Positions 1-11,966 of a stretch of 64,000 nt of DNA are shown piece after piece. The notes beneath the pieces are model-generated. The model did no database searches and was not told where the DNA came from. It worked only from the letters and a program-made list of their open reading frames with translations. Position 1 is the first letter of the stretch; each line of letters starts with the position of its first letter. The stretch comes from Circinella minor (Eukaryota > Mucoromycota > Mucoromycetes > Mucorales > Lichtheimiaceae), in NCBI GenBank assembly GCA_016758965.1, contig JAEPRB010000001.1, forward strand, positions 540,681 to 604,680, read 5' to 3'. Both the position numbers and the translations under genes were made by a program.

Positions 1-262
1 ATATTTTTGCTCTACGTATATATACTAAAACAGGATGAAAGTAACCAAATCGAACGTTGAACGATTGACAGCTGAACATTACAGTATTCGGGCTGAGAAG
101 AAAAAACTTAGCCCACGAACCATGACAAACTGATCAATAGCATTATGGGCTAAAAATGAATTCGACTTGTTAACGGTACCTGATATTAGTGCGATATCCA
201 AAGGCTTAAAGAGGAAAAGCAAGAAAAAAATAAAAACATGCAAGTGACGTAATAAAAAAGCA
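1..262 (+). mobile_element. pogo-like transposase N-terminal fragment
   Basis: From the ATG at 35 one frame runs to 247 with a single in-frame TGA at 131-133. Its second half reads as a CENP-B/pogo-type helix-turn-helix (IALWAKNEFDLLTVPDIS, then AISKGLKRK), the DNA-binding head of Tc1/mariner-superfamily pogo transposases. The same stretch recurs, reverse-complemented and more decayed, at about 30090-30345 and 39265-39530, so it is a dispersed element. Only the head is seen. The left side runs off the window and the right side abuts the tandem orphan-gene copies at about 276. Non-functional here. Confidence 0.6.
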
Positions 263-275
263 ATACGTAAGCCTC

Positions 276-905
276 TTAAAAGAAGAAATTCAGATTATTA
301 TTATTATTATTATTGATAAAGGTAACTTTTATCAGGAAATTGATGCAAATACCTGAGATGAGAAAGCCTACTAATACCAGTTCATGTAGCTTTTCTGGCT
401 GTCGTTCTCCGAGCTTTGCTAACATGTCACGCAGCGTCTTCGGGCAAATGAATCTCGTTTCAATTAATTCTTTCGTAGTATTTACATCAAGTTGTTTTCC
501 TGCCTCTGCAGATGCATACTCGTCAGAACCGGAAGTAAACAACAAACCAACTGTTTTTCGACTCATAGCATCTTATCTGGAAATAGAACGCGATGCGTTC
601 CTAGCTTGAGAAGACGCACCACTTGTTTTTTCACCCCTAGTCATTATATCATATACCCAAGTTCTTAGTACCATAATTCAAACTTAATGAAGTCATAACA
701 AGATCAAATTCCCCTTACCTTCGTACTTTGATTTTGATTGATCAAAGGTCTCTTGTACTGTTCGCCACATACGTGTTAATAAATCAGTTTCTGAGTGATC
801 AGGAATTGGGAAATAGGCAGTGTAAAATAAATTCAAAGCCTTAATAAAAGGCCGATGTATTCAGCATAAATCGGGTTGGACATATGTGGCTATATGGTAA
901 AGAAA
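276..905 (-). pseudogene. orphan-family gene copy, tandem unit 1 (broken)
   Basis: Read on the minus strand from about 905, an upstream exon ends with DLLTRMWRTVQETFDQSK and a donor GTAAGG near 715. A second exon (about 650-350) carries SDEYASAEAGK, CPKTLRDMLAKLGERQ and LVLVGFLISG, then a donor-like GTATTT. The next exon is missing because the sequence changes at about 276 into the pogo-like fragment. A TGA interrupts the first exon (shared with unit 2), and a further TAA precedes MSRKT. The motif order matches a large protein family of unknown function that I recall from Mucorales genomes. Truncated at both ends and not expected to be functional. Confidence 0.6.
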
Positions 906-1115
906 ATAAAAGGCGAAGCGTGCTGTTCTGCGGATAACGATGATTTCAGATTTAATATTAGTAGTTGCGGGTTGGTAATTATGGTGGGAGATGTAATATA
1001 AGATGCTTGCTATTGTTGTTATTGTTGCTGAGATTGAAAGGAAAGGAAAAATGATAATGAGAGTATTGCTTTTACGGATATGTATGAGTGTGGGATGAGC
1101 GTGTTAATTTTATGT

Positions 1116-2105
1116 TCAGGTGCTATTGTCACCTTCGTTGGTATTGCTGTTGTTGTTGTCAGTGCTACTGCTAGCTGATGATAATTTTCTTTTTTTCGAA
1201 GAATCGTGATTAATTTGATGAAATGAAGCTGGGATCGGAGATTTTTTGGTGGGGTTGGACATGGTTGGGATGAATAACTCTTCGTTATTCACTATGTTCA
1301 TTGTTTTCTTCAAGTGCATCTTCATCCTCCACACGAGAGTAATGATTGCAATTAGTCGGACAACACATTTTTCAGGACTTTCCGGGAACGAAAGTGCCCC
1401 GAGTGTTTGCAAACGGCAAACGGAGCCCTTCGGGCAAGGCATTAACAGAAACTTGATGCGTACTCCTATTAGAAGAAGAAATTCCAATTATTATTAATAT
1501 TTACAAGGGTAACTTTTATCAGGAAATTGATGTAAATACCTGAGATGAGAAAGCCTACTAGAACCAGTTCATGTAGCTTTGCTGGCTGTCGTTCTCCGAG
1601 CTTTGCTAACATGTCACGAAGAGTTTTCGGGCAAATAAATCTCATTTCAATTAATTCTTTCGTACTGTTTAAATCTGGCTGTTTTCCTGCCTCTGCACAT
1701 GCATACTCGTCAGAACTGGATATAAACAACAAATCAACTTTTCTACCAAGTGTTTTTCGACTCATAGGATCTTCTCCAGAAATAGAACGCGATGCGTTCC
1801 TGGCTTGAGAAGACGCGCCACTCGTTTTTTCACCCCTAGTCATTATATCATATACCCAAGTTCTTAGTACCATAATTCAAACTTAATGAAGTCATAACAA
1901 GATCAAATTCCCCTTACCCTCGTACTTTAAATTCTGATTTATCGAAGCATTCTTGTACGACACCCCACACACGTGTTAATAAATCAGTTTTTGAGTGATC
2001 TGTAACTGGACCTAAGTTGGACCTAGGCTGGTCTGAAGTTGGCAAGTAATCTGTGTAAAATGAATTCAAAACCTTAATAAAAGGCTGATGTATTCACCAC
2101 AGATC
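1116..2105 (-). pseudogene. orphan-family gene copy, tandem unit 2 (broken)
   Basis: Minus strand: exon near 2105-1920 (DLLTRVWGVVQECFDKS, donor GTAAGG), exon 1873-1540 (GRKVDLLFISSSDEY, then CAEAGK and CPKTLRDMLAKLG), a short intron, then a last exon to 1116 with CPKGSVCRLQTLG and a Ser/Asn-rich tail ending TGA. The period to unit 1 is 1199 bp, measured on GTTCTTAGTACCAT at 661 and 1860. A TGA near the start of the first exon breaks the frame and no N-terminal region is present, so this is a 5'-truncated pseudogene. The Asp...Glu-Ala-Gly-Lys spacing resembles the PD-(D/E)XK nuclease core, which is an inference. Confidence 0.62.
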
Positions 2106-2260
2106 GGGTTGAGCATGGGTGCATATATGATAAGAAAAAATAAAAAGTGAAGAGTGCTGTTTGTGCATAACGATGATTTCAGATTTAATATTAGTAGTTG
2201 CGGGTTGGTAATTATGGTGAGTGAAGTAATATAACTATATCAAGACGTTTGAGATTGTTG

Positions 2261-3640
2261 TTATTGTTCTTGAGATTGATAAGAAAAGGATAATGATAAT
2301 GAGAGTATTATTTTGACAGGTATATATAAGTATGGATGATTGTTATTTTTATGTGCTGGTGCTATTGCCACTATTATTGATGTTGGTTTTGTCGATGCTA
2401 CTGCCAGCTGGAATTTTTTTTTCGAAGAGTCGTGATTAATTTGATGAAATGAAGGTGGAATCGGAGATTTTTTGGTAGGGTTGGACATGGTTGGGATGAA
2501 TAACTCTTCGTTATTCACTTTCTTCATTGTTTCTTTTAGATGCATCTTCATTCTCCAGACGAGAGTGATGATTGCAATTAATCGAAGAACAAAATTTCCA
2601 GGACTTTCCGGGAACGAAAGTGTCCCGAGAGTTTGCAAACGGCAAACGGAGCCTTTCGGGCAAGACATTAATAAAAACTTAATCCGTAACCCTATTAGAA
2701 GAAAAAATTCCGATTATTATTATCACTGATAGAGGTAAATTTTATCAGTAAATTGATACACATACCTGAATGAGAAAGCCTACTAAAGCCAGTTCATCTA
2801 GCTTATCTGGGTAAGTAGAACTTTGGCGATGCGGGATAAACCGCATGCAGAGTTAACATGCCGGAATTCACGCTCATCGGACACCACATTGTCGCTCTCC
2901 GAGCTTTGCTAACATGTCACGAAGAGTCTTCGGGCAAATAAATCTCGTTTCAATTAATTCTTTCGTACTGTTTAAATCTGGCTGTTTTCCTGCCTCTGCA
3001 CATGCATACTCGTCAGAACTGGATATAAACAACAAATCAACTTTTCTACCAAGTGTTTTTCTACTCATAGCATCTTCTCCAGAAATAGAACGCGATGCGT
3101 TCCTGGCTTGAGAAGCCGCGCCACTCGTTTTTACACCCCTAGTCATTATATCATATACCCAAGTTCTTAGTACCATGATTCAAACTTAATGAAGTCATAA
3201 CAAGATCAAATTCCCCTTACCCTTGTACTTCAAATTCGGATTTGTCGAAACATTCTTGTACGACACCCCACACAGGTGTTAACAAATCCGTTTCTGAGTG
3301 ATTTGTAACGGATAAGTAATCTGTGTAAAATAAATTTAAAGTTTTGATAAATGCCATGCGCATCCAGAATAAATCAGGGCCACCCTTTGGATGAAATGGT
3401 GGATGACTTGCTTGCTCGAAAATTGAATCAAGATCACGCTAAACAATATACAATGGTAATCAATACTTGTTTCTTTTCTCCTTTGGGCTTAATCTTCTAA
3501 ATTTTCTAATATTACTATACTTACTTTACCAATATAGCCTTTAAGATACTTATCTAGTTTTGGCGGTAAGTCGTGATCTTTCAAAAAAGAATTGTAGTAC
3601 ATTCCGGATTTATAAACCGATCCATTTTCCATACCGTTTC
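2261..3640 (-). pseudogene. orphan-family gene copy, tandem unit 3 (longest, interrupted)
   Basis: This is the least truncated tandem copy. Minus-strand exons are: about 3640-3535 (KDHDLPPKLDKYLKGYIGK, donor GTAAGT), 3437-3230 (RDLDSIFEQASHPPFHPKGG, then DLLTPVWGVVQECFDKS), 3176-2890 (GRKVDLLFISSSDEY, CAEAGK, CPKTLRDMLAKLG), and 2695-2261 (CPKGSVCRLQTLG with a basic/Ser tail). Unlike units 1 and 2 it has no TGA in the second exon, so it looks like the parent type. It is broken by an insert of about 80 bp at 2810-2890. The spacing to unit 2 is 1303 bp, longer by about the size of that insert. Function of the family is unknown. Confidence 0.6.
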
Positions 3641-5463
3641 GATCAGATTCGAATTGTTATTATACAATCCGTATTGTTGACGGAATAGGAACCACAGGTC
3701 CAGCGAATGTTTTTGATCCGCGATTATAATTATGGATTCATAGATCAAAGTTTTAACAGTGATTGTAATAAAAAGGAATATATTTGAATAAGATAAAAAA
3801 AAAAGAATAACTATATTTCATAAAGAGTTCAAGTTTTTGCTTATTACTGTATCCTTAAATAGAGCAATTGAAAAAGCACATGAGTAGTGGGTTTCATTGT
3901 GGAAGAACAAAGAAATTAAATCAAGCTGTGGTAAACGAGGAACTCAATACAGCTCTGGAAAAGTTGAATTCCCGAATATTTACAAGTTATTTTATATAAC
4001 TACAAATAACAATAATAAATAGTAATAAATATGATTATTTTTTTAACTGTATTTATTCTTATATTAATTGGTAACTGTGCCTAAAAGTTAAAAGTTACAA
4101 AAAATAGGCTATATGTTGGGAAAGGTTGAAGGGAAATAAGAAGGCTGTCAATCTTTTTTTTAAATTATTTCAACTAATGTATATATATATATAGTATGTT
4201 TTCTTCTTCGAAAAATTATATATGAAGCTGTCAATTATGTAGCTAATCAATTCACTCGAATCCTAGCAAATCATTGTTTTCCAATCACTTTACATGCTTT
4301 TCGAGACGATATTGATGATGATTTAACAAGATCACTATTTAATTTAGAAGCTAATTCAGATCAAAATGATGAACGTGCTGACTAAAAAGATAAAGAAAAG
4401 ATTTAAAATGTTATGAAAAGATAAAAAAAAAAAATTCATTTGAGAATCAAGACTTATTAGTCAACAATGTTTAATGAAAAAGAATGTAAGTGAGGTTTAT
4501 CATTCAAAAAAGTGTAATCCTTCCAAAAGTCCGTTATTATTAAACATTCTGAAAGTAGTTCTTTATAATTCTTTGCTTATTTTATTTACCTAAGTTTTAT
4601 TTACCTACAAATACAGCTGATATCATTATTCCCTTGATACTTTACACACATATATATATATATCAATATCCCTTCTTTCTTCGCGCCCATCCCCATTCCC
4701 ATCTCTCTTTCTTATTTCTTATTCTATTGTTATTATTATTGATAGCAAATAATAATGTATAATTATATACAAAACCAATTAATCAAGCAATCCACTGTTG
4801 TCACGGTATTTCATTTTTGTCATAGAGAAAAAAGGGAATCATTTCTCATAGTGTACCATAATGCATAAATTACCATGCAAAAACATTTATTATTTTTTTC
4901 TCACCTTAGTATAATTCATCTATATTCATCAAATGAATTTTTTTTTACATGATGTAAGTAGAAAACCAGAGTTTTAGCGAAAAAAAAAACACACCTTATG
5001 ATCATATATCTCTTTTATCTTTTTGTTCTTTATAACAATTTAACTGATTATTAAATAACTTCTTTTTACATCCATGTATTAATATCTATAAAAATCATTC
5101 GTCAGAATAAAAAGAAAACTTATCCAATGTTCATAATCTGAGATTATGTAAAAAAAGAAACTTTATATGTCATGAGTAAAATTTAACTTGGATAATATAC
5201 TGCTTATTTGAATTATGTATTTTAAAACTCACAAACTCAGGGTCGAAGCAAAAAATAACGGGGAAGGGAGGCATAATTCTACCCCCACCTTTTTTTTTTC
5301 CCCTGTCCACCATTTTAATAACTAGTTTTAGAAAAGAAAATGTCAATTGAAGGTTTATTCATATTTTTTATTCGACAATTTTTAAAAAAGAATTGTAATT
5401 AAGACCATTTTATTGACTTTTTTATTATTTTTATTATTATTATTATATACAGAACCTGTTGTC
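3641..5463. other. intergenic with one unassigned coding-like fragment
   Basis: About 3660-3900 (including ATTCATAGATCAAAG and TAGAGCAATTGAAAAAG) is repeated with divergence at about 44290-44480. A plus-strand open stretch at 4221-4385 ends in TAA and reads like real protein (YEAVNYVANQFTRILANHC ... FRDDIDDDLTRSLFNLEA). I do not recognise it, and no upstream exon could be joined with confidence. The rest is AT-rich with homopolymer runs and no further gene. Confidence 0.45.
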
Positions 5464-7042
5464 ATGACTCAAAACGATAATAATAACACTAATAGCGAGT
5501 CAGTTAATACTACTATTACTACTACTAACACCAAAAAAGAAGAGGAAAAGCAACAACAAAAAACGCCCACTACTCCACAAGCAACAGCAAGTTCATTATT
5601 CGGTAGTGTTAGCTCAACATTTTCTTCATGGACTTCATCTTTACAAAAAGAAACTGAACAAGGTTTTCCTGGAACATTCAAACGATTTAATGACTTTTCA
5701 CAAACCATTCAAGCAAAAGCAAAAGAATTACCACAAAATATTGCTAATCTACCCAATTCATTTGAAGCTGAACGAAATAATTTTCTTAATGAATATAATA
5801 ATGGAACAACAACAGCAACTACAACAAGAACAACCACAAAAAAGAATACACGTGGATCAGGTAAAAAAAAATATAATATAGTTTACAAGGAACAACACTC
5901 CCCATGTTTTTTTCTTTTCTCTCCTTCTCAAATTTATAGTATAAATGACGCTCTTTTTACTTGAAACTTGTTATATAGAACTTGTTGCACCATGGCAAGG
6001 ATATGGAGCTTATGAAAAAGAAATGAAAAAACGTATTCTCGCATTATCCAAGGTAATACATATATTCATATAGTAATAATGATGATGAAAAGGAAGCGGT
6101 ATTCGTTATCTTTAAAAGGGTTCTTTAATTAAATACAGATATATAATTTAGGATCAACGTAATTTCTTATTTTCACCACCTGAAGATACAAGTTTTCAAT
6201 TTGATTTAAAAGCTTATAGTCAAACTGCAAAAGCTGTTTTACAACATGATGAAGAATTAGCAAGAATGCGTTTCTTACTTGTACCTCAACAGTAAAGTAT
6301 ATGATATGGATATGGATATTTGGAAGGGACAAAAAAAAAAGTAGAGAGAGTATATATTTCTCATAATGATTATTTTATTTGATTTAATGGATAAAAACTT
6401 TTTTTTTTTGGGAAATTTTATATAAGAGTACAAGAACCTATTTTTTGGAGAAATTATTTTTATCGGGTTACTTTGGAAAAACAATCAGTATTAAGTTCAA
6501 CTGATATTGATCCAACTCAACATGAACAAGAAGAAGAGGTATTTTGCATTTTACTCCTCTTCTCTCTCTATATATATAATACTAGAAATACCTAGGAAGG
6601 AACATGGGATCAAAAAAAGAGAGGAAGGGTGGCTATTGTATTTTTTTATATAATTCAAACAATCATTTACTTATTAAATTGATTACATAATCAGGATGAA
6701 AAAAATGATGTTCTTTTTGATTATCCAACAAGTGATGGTGAAGAAAATGAAGAAAAGAAAGGTTTGTCAATTTAAAAGTCAAATAATTACTTGGTTGTCA
6801 TGGAAATAGAAAGCTTATTCGGTTCTTTTTTTTTTGACGTAGATGACCAGAAGACAATCAAGTCAACTGAATCAAAAGCATCAACGACAACGACTAAAAA
6901 GGTAGAAAACAAGCCATCATCATCATCATCATCACCAACTCCAGTAAAGGCTGAAGAACCAGTTAAAAAGATAGATGAAAACTTTGAAGATATGGAAGAA
7001 TGGGAACGAGAATTACGAAAAGGTGCAATTGAAACAGCTTAA
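5464..7042 (+). CDS. BSD-domain protein
   Basis: Six exons can be joined: 5464-5860, 5979-6052, 6152-6291, 6427-6538, 6695-6761, 6843-7042. All introns have GT/AG borders and matching phases, giving 329 residues. The N-terminus is Asn/Thr-rich and is followed by FGSVSSTFSSWTSSLQKE. The BSD domain follows in the middle (LVAPWQGYGAYEKEMKKRIL ... FDLKAYSQTAKAVLQHDEEL, then EPIFWRNYFYRV), with its hallmark Phe-Trp near the end. The acidic C-terminus ends FEDMEEWERELRKGAIETA. This layout matches BSDC1/SYAP1-like proteins, whose roles are poorly defined (membrane traffic or signalling). The start was chosen at 5464 because the in-frame ATG at 5413 would encode only a Leu-rich run read from a T-rich, intron-like stretch ending in AG. 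Confidence 0.85.
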
Positions 7043-7959
7043 AAAAAATCGGGAAGGTTATTTTTGTGTGTACATAAACAGAAAAAAAAACAGAAAGCAA
7101 AAAATGATTTTTTATATCAATTCCCAATCCCCTCCCCTCCCTGGAACTCTTTTATTTCTTTATTTATCTTATTATTCCCCGTCCTGCTTATCCCTTTTAT
7201 TTTTACTTATTTAAATATGAACAATAACATCACATAACTTTTATTATTATTATTTGTCAACCTAACCTGAATCATGAAAGATATAAAGAAAGTACGTAAT
7301 GTCAGGTTTGAGAAGACGGAAGTAAGCTTTATACAGATGATATCTATCCACATTTACTAGATAATAAAAATTAAGATCAATTTATTGAAGATGAGAAGGT
7401 TGATTTACAGTACTTGAGATGGTTCTTGTAACAATAGAAAAAAGGAGCGTTACATGATCAGGTGTAGCTACCCTTTAGCCTCTTGTGCTACTACTGCAGC
7501 TACTCCAGGTTCAGTATGTAATAAACTTTTATTAGTAAATTCTGGATATTGTATGTTCGGCGTCTTTCATGGAAAATTCGGTCACTACTCCAGAATTACT
7601 GAAGCTCTATATACATATTATAAAAGTGAAATTGTTCAGTCAAGACACCATGCTTTTTAGTAGGCCAAAGAATTAACGTTCCACTACGGGCGCAGTATAT
7701 TATAATGACATGAATGACTCATCCTTTCTATGCTGTGTGTCGCCCTTAGTCGGACTTTTACTGTGGCTGTACTCATGCTATTCAAATACGTATTCTGAAA
7801 AAGAGTTAAATATCACTTCTTCTCTTTTACTTTAAAGTTCATTCTTTTTATTTATAATTAATTTTACTGGAATTAACGTGTTCGTTTAAACAACAACAAA
7901 AAATAAAAGCAGCGATTCCACAAGAACCATCAGCAATATAATATATATATTTATTAAAA
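7043..7959. other. intergenic region
   Basis: A 68-codon plus-strand ORF at 7454-7660 has no recognisable motif and no splice context, so I do not call it a gene. The GC content rises slightly at 7440-7760, which may mark old decayed coding DNA. The last 100 bp before 7960 are AT-rich and probably hold the promoter and 5' UTR of the F-box gene. Confidence 0.4.
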
Positions 7960-10004
7960 ATGGAATCATCCAAAGTACGAACCGAAATATCGGAACCAAA
8001 ACGAAAATATAAAAATGAATTACGACGTGCCTGGAATATGATAACATGTAGTTCAGAACACCCTACAGGATATCTTATTGCTGGTCATTGCTATAAAGAT
8101 CACGGAAAACAAGAAAAAGCAATCGAGGTTTTTAATATGGGCTTGAACCATGTTCCGATAAAGCACAAGGAATACGAAGCATTACTTCAAGGAAAACAAG
8201 AAGCTGAGTCACGTAAAAACTGCCGTATGGATATTTTGGGTCAACTTCCACTCGAAATTGTACATTATATTTTTGATAATTACTTTGATCAAGAATTAAT
8301 CACACCTTGTTCGCGAGTATGTTCAACTTGGCGTAATATTATTCTTGATTATTCCAAATTCTGGAAACGAATATCGTTTGGAAGTAGGCGCTCAGTAAAT
8401 GACGTGGTATCACCACACCATATGCTTTTGCCTTCAATCTCTCAACATTTAGAAGAAATTAAAATAATACATAAATTACAATTACCAGCAACGCTATTCG
8501 AGCTTTTTCAAACCACCAAATTTCCAAAAATACGGTCATTAAAAATTGAACAACATATAATAGTTTGTAAGTAATTATAACACAGTGAAGAAAGTAGAAC
8601 ATTCAGATTAAATCAATTATTCATTTTCTACCTATAACATAAATTGGATTAGATAATCATGGGGATCCTATTTCATATGCAGAGTTGCCTTCCGCCTTGA
8701 ATGCGTTTTCCAAGACATTGACGACTCTAGATCTATATTTTTATAACAAGAGTACCAATCTTCCGAACTTATCTGATATTATCAATAATTGCAATAACCT
8801 TACGACTTTACGATATGTTCTCGTCAAACCTGAACATCCGGTATTCTTACCAATTACATTAACATCACAACAAAACACATCATTAAAAGAACTCTTATTA
8901 TCCTCACCTTGTAAAAAAGATAAAATGAATCGCATCGAATTACAGAAACTCTTGAAGTACTCTCCATATCTTTCGCATTTAGCTATCCAAAACTGTGACG
9001 ATAGCGTTTATACAGCAGTTCGAAAACATGGCCAGAGTATCGATAAACTTCAAGTAATGCATGATCACTATTCCTACAATTGTAGGTTTGATATCGAGTT
9101 GGACAACCGCGACAATAATGTTTTGTATAATAATTTATCTGGCTTAAAATATATCAAAGCTTCTAGTATTGATTCACCATGCACGTTATTACAATTGATT
9201 AAGAGTCACCACCATACATTATCTTTTTTATCGATGCGTTTTGACGAGAATACAAGTAGTAGTGACAACGACTGGAAAAAATGGACAGATGATTTACATA
9301 TATTTCCGTTGATAAACTTAACTAAATTCTACTTGTACCAGGATAGATTTCGCTCATTGGCGTGTAAATATTTATTACCTGCCATAACAACAATACCGAA
9401 CGACAATAACAGCGGTATCAACCAACAAGCCCCCAATTTACAAGCGTTGAGATTATATAACTTAGCTATAATCCCAAACAATGTACTCGATGCTATTACT
9501 AAAATGCCCAAATTTACAGAACTTGGTTTGACGAGTTGTAAATTTGATTGTAATAAATTGCACGACGTTTTGAAGATATTTGAGAGAAGAAGTAACAACA
9601 ATACCATCCTCACAGCGACAACGACAACATCCTTATTACCATCATCATCATCACTATTAACAGAGTTACACCTTGACTCCGTCTATGAAATAAATGATGA
9701 CATTGTCTTGACGGCATCAAAAATCAAGAGTTTGACTGATTTTTGTATTGAACCTGAATACCATGAAGATTGTACGTTTTATAAAACGCTGACGCAAAAC
9801 ATTTCCGAGCTACCATTACTCAGGAGGCTATGCCTTTATGAGGTAGATATGGACAAGGATGATTTGAAAAGAATTTTTGCTATTAAATCTTTACGTTATA
9901 TCTATTTGTATTGTCTTGTTAATTGCTACCTTGACGATGAACTCTGCCAGCTTGCAAAAGAGTCATCTAATAATGAACTGAAAATACATAATGTTATTCT
10001 ATAA
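7960..10004 (+). CDS. F-box/LRR protein with TPR-like N-terminus
   Basis: Two exons, 7960-8566 and 8653-10004, join across a GTAAGT...AG intron in phase 1 to give 652 residues. Residues about 1-85 hold a TPR-like helical pair (AGHCYKDHGKQEKAIEVFNM). The F-box follows at about 90-140 (DILGQLPLEIVHYIF, then CSRVCSTWRNIILDYSKFWK). The remainder is a run of degenerate leucine-rich repeats. TPR plus F-box plus LRR is the architecture of Dia2/Pof3-type SCF ubiquitin-ligase receptors. Many F-box proteins of this kind exist in Mucoromycota, so orthology to Dia2 is not claimed. The role is inferred to be substrate selection for SCF. Confidence 0.88.
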
Positions 10005-11139
10005 TAGCAGTACTGATGATGATAATAATAATGACGGAAAATGGAGGTGGGATTTTATTTTGTCGTGCGGAAAAAAATAAAAGAGCTTACAGTACGTACA
10101 TAATATAAAGCAAAGAAGGAGAAATGAGTATGATGATGAATACTTATCTTTATAAATTTATTATATCAAAATATATATAGCTTGTATTATACAAATATGG
10201 TTTATGAACAGAAAAAAAAGCATGTTTCAGGAAATAGTAATAAAATATCATATATAACTTTTTTTTTTCAATATTGACGTCGATTGTATTTTCATATTAT
10301 GGATACTTTAAATAAATATAATTCAAAAATAGCCTAATAGTTAAATGTTTAACTTTTTTAAGCATTACGGTATATAACGAAATCCCACTTTACTTTGGAT
10401 TAAAGTACTTTACAAATTTATCTTTTCATCCTTTTTTACGTAAGCATACCTATAAACAGTACGGAACTTGTTAAAATACACCTTTTATTATTATTTTCTT
10501 GTAGGCTATAATGTTTTTTATTACTATTAGTTACTCAACTTCATGTTTGTTTAAATTATTCATATTTCCTGCTTTTAGTGATTTTGACTTTATGCATGTA
10601 CATCTATAGACATGTACTTTCGGTCACAGAAAAAGGACGAGCATCGAGGAAACTCATTTAGTATTACTATAATATGCTGCGCTCATGGTGTGATAGTGAT
10701 CGAATTTCCTAGGCAATACCGAATAACATCGAGAAATTTGCTTATTAAAAACTCCCCATATTTTTTTATAATGGGAAGGGTTGCGGTAGCTGCAGTAATA
10801 GAGTCAACAGTAATGAGAAAAGTACCACATACGTAACAAATTCCGAGCTGGTAGAAGATACAAGAGTTGATTTAGTAATTTTTTCATTACGTAAGAAAAA
10901 AATATTTACAGAGCCAGACTAGATAATTTGGTTAACTGGCACAACAGAAGAACTACTTTCTGATCACAATTACTCGTTATTATAATTACATCAAGGGATA
11001 GTTACCGTAGTATATCGTATATATTTGATTAAAATGAAAAAATAATAATAATAATAATAACGTGCGTTCGAATTGACATAGTGTCTTACTAAAATATTTC
11101 AAAAATTAATGTATAACTGTATGCTTGAACTGTATGTTT
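10005..11139. other. intergenic, no clear gene
   Basis: AT-rich DNA downstream of the F-box gene. The 74-codon ORF at 10612-10836 has no recognisable motif. A short GAA/TAA-rich stretch at about 11040-11060 is a simple repeat (ATAATAATA). Nothing else is supported. Confidence 0.4.
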
Positions 11140-11966
11140 TACTGTAATTTCTCGTTAAACTGGTACTTGTTAAGCCGGTATTTCGCTAAACCAGTAGTAT
11201 CTCTCAAATACGTATATTTTATGTTCTTGGTAAAATACCGATGATTCGATAAACCGGTATCCTGTGAACTTTCCTAAATATTTGCCAGTTTTATAATACA
11301 TACAGTAATACGTACGTAGTTTTTTTTTTTATTTTAGTTTTGTATAATGTTACTTTTTAGACTGGTAAAAACAGTAGTACAGAATGCTTAAGCCCTTTCC
11401 TTTGCTTCTAATTAATTAATTCGTTCGTGCAGCAAATAAAAATATCCAGTTCCTTCTTGTCAATAAGAGAAAGTTGACTAGCAAATTTTGATAACAGTGT
11501 CTCTTTTTTTTGCCAATTTCACATGGATGCTTTCTTCTTCTTCATTTACTTCTTCCTCAACTTCTTTTTGTACCTGTTTATTATCATTAAATATGTAATT
11601 ATGCCGTTGATGGAATTCATTTCTACACATTTTATTCAACTGCTAACCATCCTCGATTTTGACACAAGCACCACGACACTTTGTTGTGAATTTATTATTG
11701 ATCCAACCTCTGATTCATTGTTTCTACTTCATGAATATTTTCACTTTTATCGCTAAAAGAATAACTCACAGTAGTAAAGCTGTACGTAGTAAGCAGTCAG
11801 CTATATTAAATGGCTGTCATCATCCTTTTTACCAAATTCATCTTAATCTAATCATAGTATATCTTCTAGTATATTCTGTATTTACTAGCTGAGTCTAAAT
11901 AGTATTTCGCTAAACTGGTACAAATCCTCACATATATTGAGTAACGGTTTAACGAAAAATACTGTA
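11140..11966. mobile_element. pogo-like non-autonomous element, copy 1 (family P1)
   Basis: The ends are inverted repeats: TACTGTAATTTCTCGTTAAA at the left, and TACAGTATTTTTCGTTAAAC reading inward from the right. Both sit on TA, the target of Tc1/mariner-superfamily elements, and the motif with TCGNTAAACCGGTA resembles pogo/Tigger ends. A second full copy lies at 27927-28684, with matching interior blocks such as GATAACAG(T/G)GTCTCTTTTT. Minus-strand reading gives an acidic/basic segment (VQKEVEEEVNEEEESIHVK) that may be a transposase C-terminal relic. Length 827 bp. No intact transposase. Confidence 0.75.

Larger units (their letters stand above)
276..3360. repeat. tandem array, three units of about 1.2-1.3 kb
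   Basis: The same block order (gene exons plus the non-coding stretch with GATTTCAGATTTAATATTAG at about 940 and 2170) recurs with starts about 1199 and 1303 bp apart. Identity by eye is high within exons. The extra length in the third unit is the foreign insert at 2810-2890. The array ends abruptly at about 276 and at about 3360, where similarity between units stops. Confidence 0.8.

Noticed and set aside
2825..2860. Resemblance of the insert to a 5S rRNA segment (GCATGCAGAGTTAAC)
   Set aside because: Only about a dozen bases fit and the rest of a 5S gene is missing.
7454..7660. 68-codon ORF as a gene
   Set aside because: No recognised motif, no intron context, ordinary length for chance in this AT content.
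10612..10836. Faint similarity of GCTGCAGTAATAGAGTC to 7490-7505 as a dispersed repeat
   Set aside because: Similarity is limited to about 12 bases around GCAGCTAC and does not extend.
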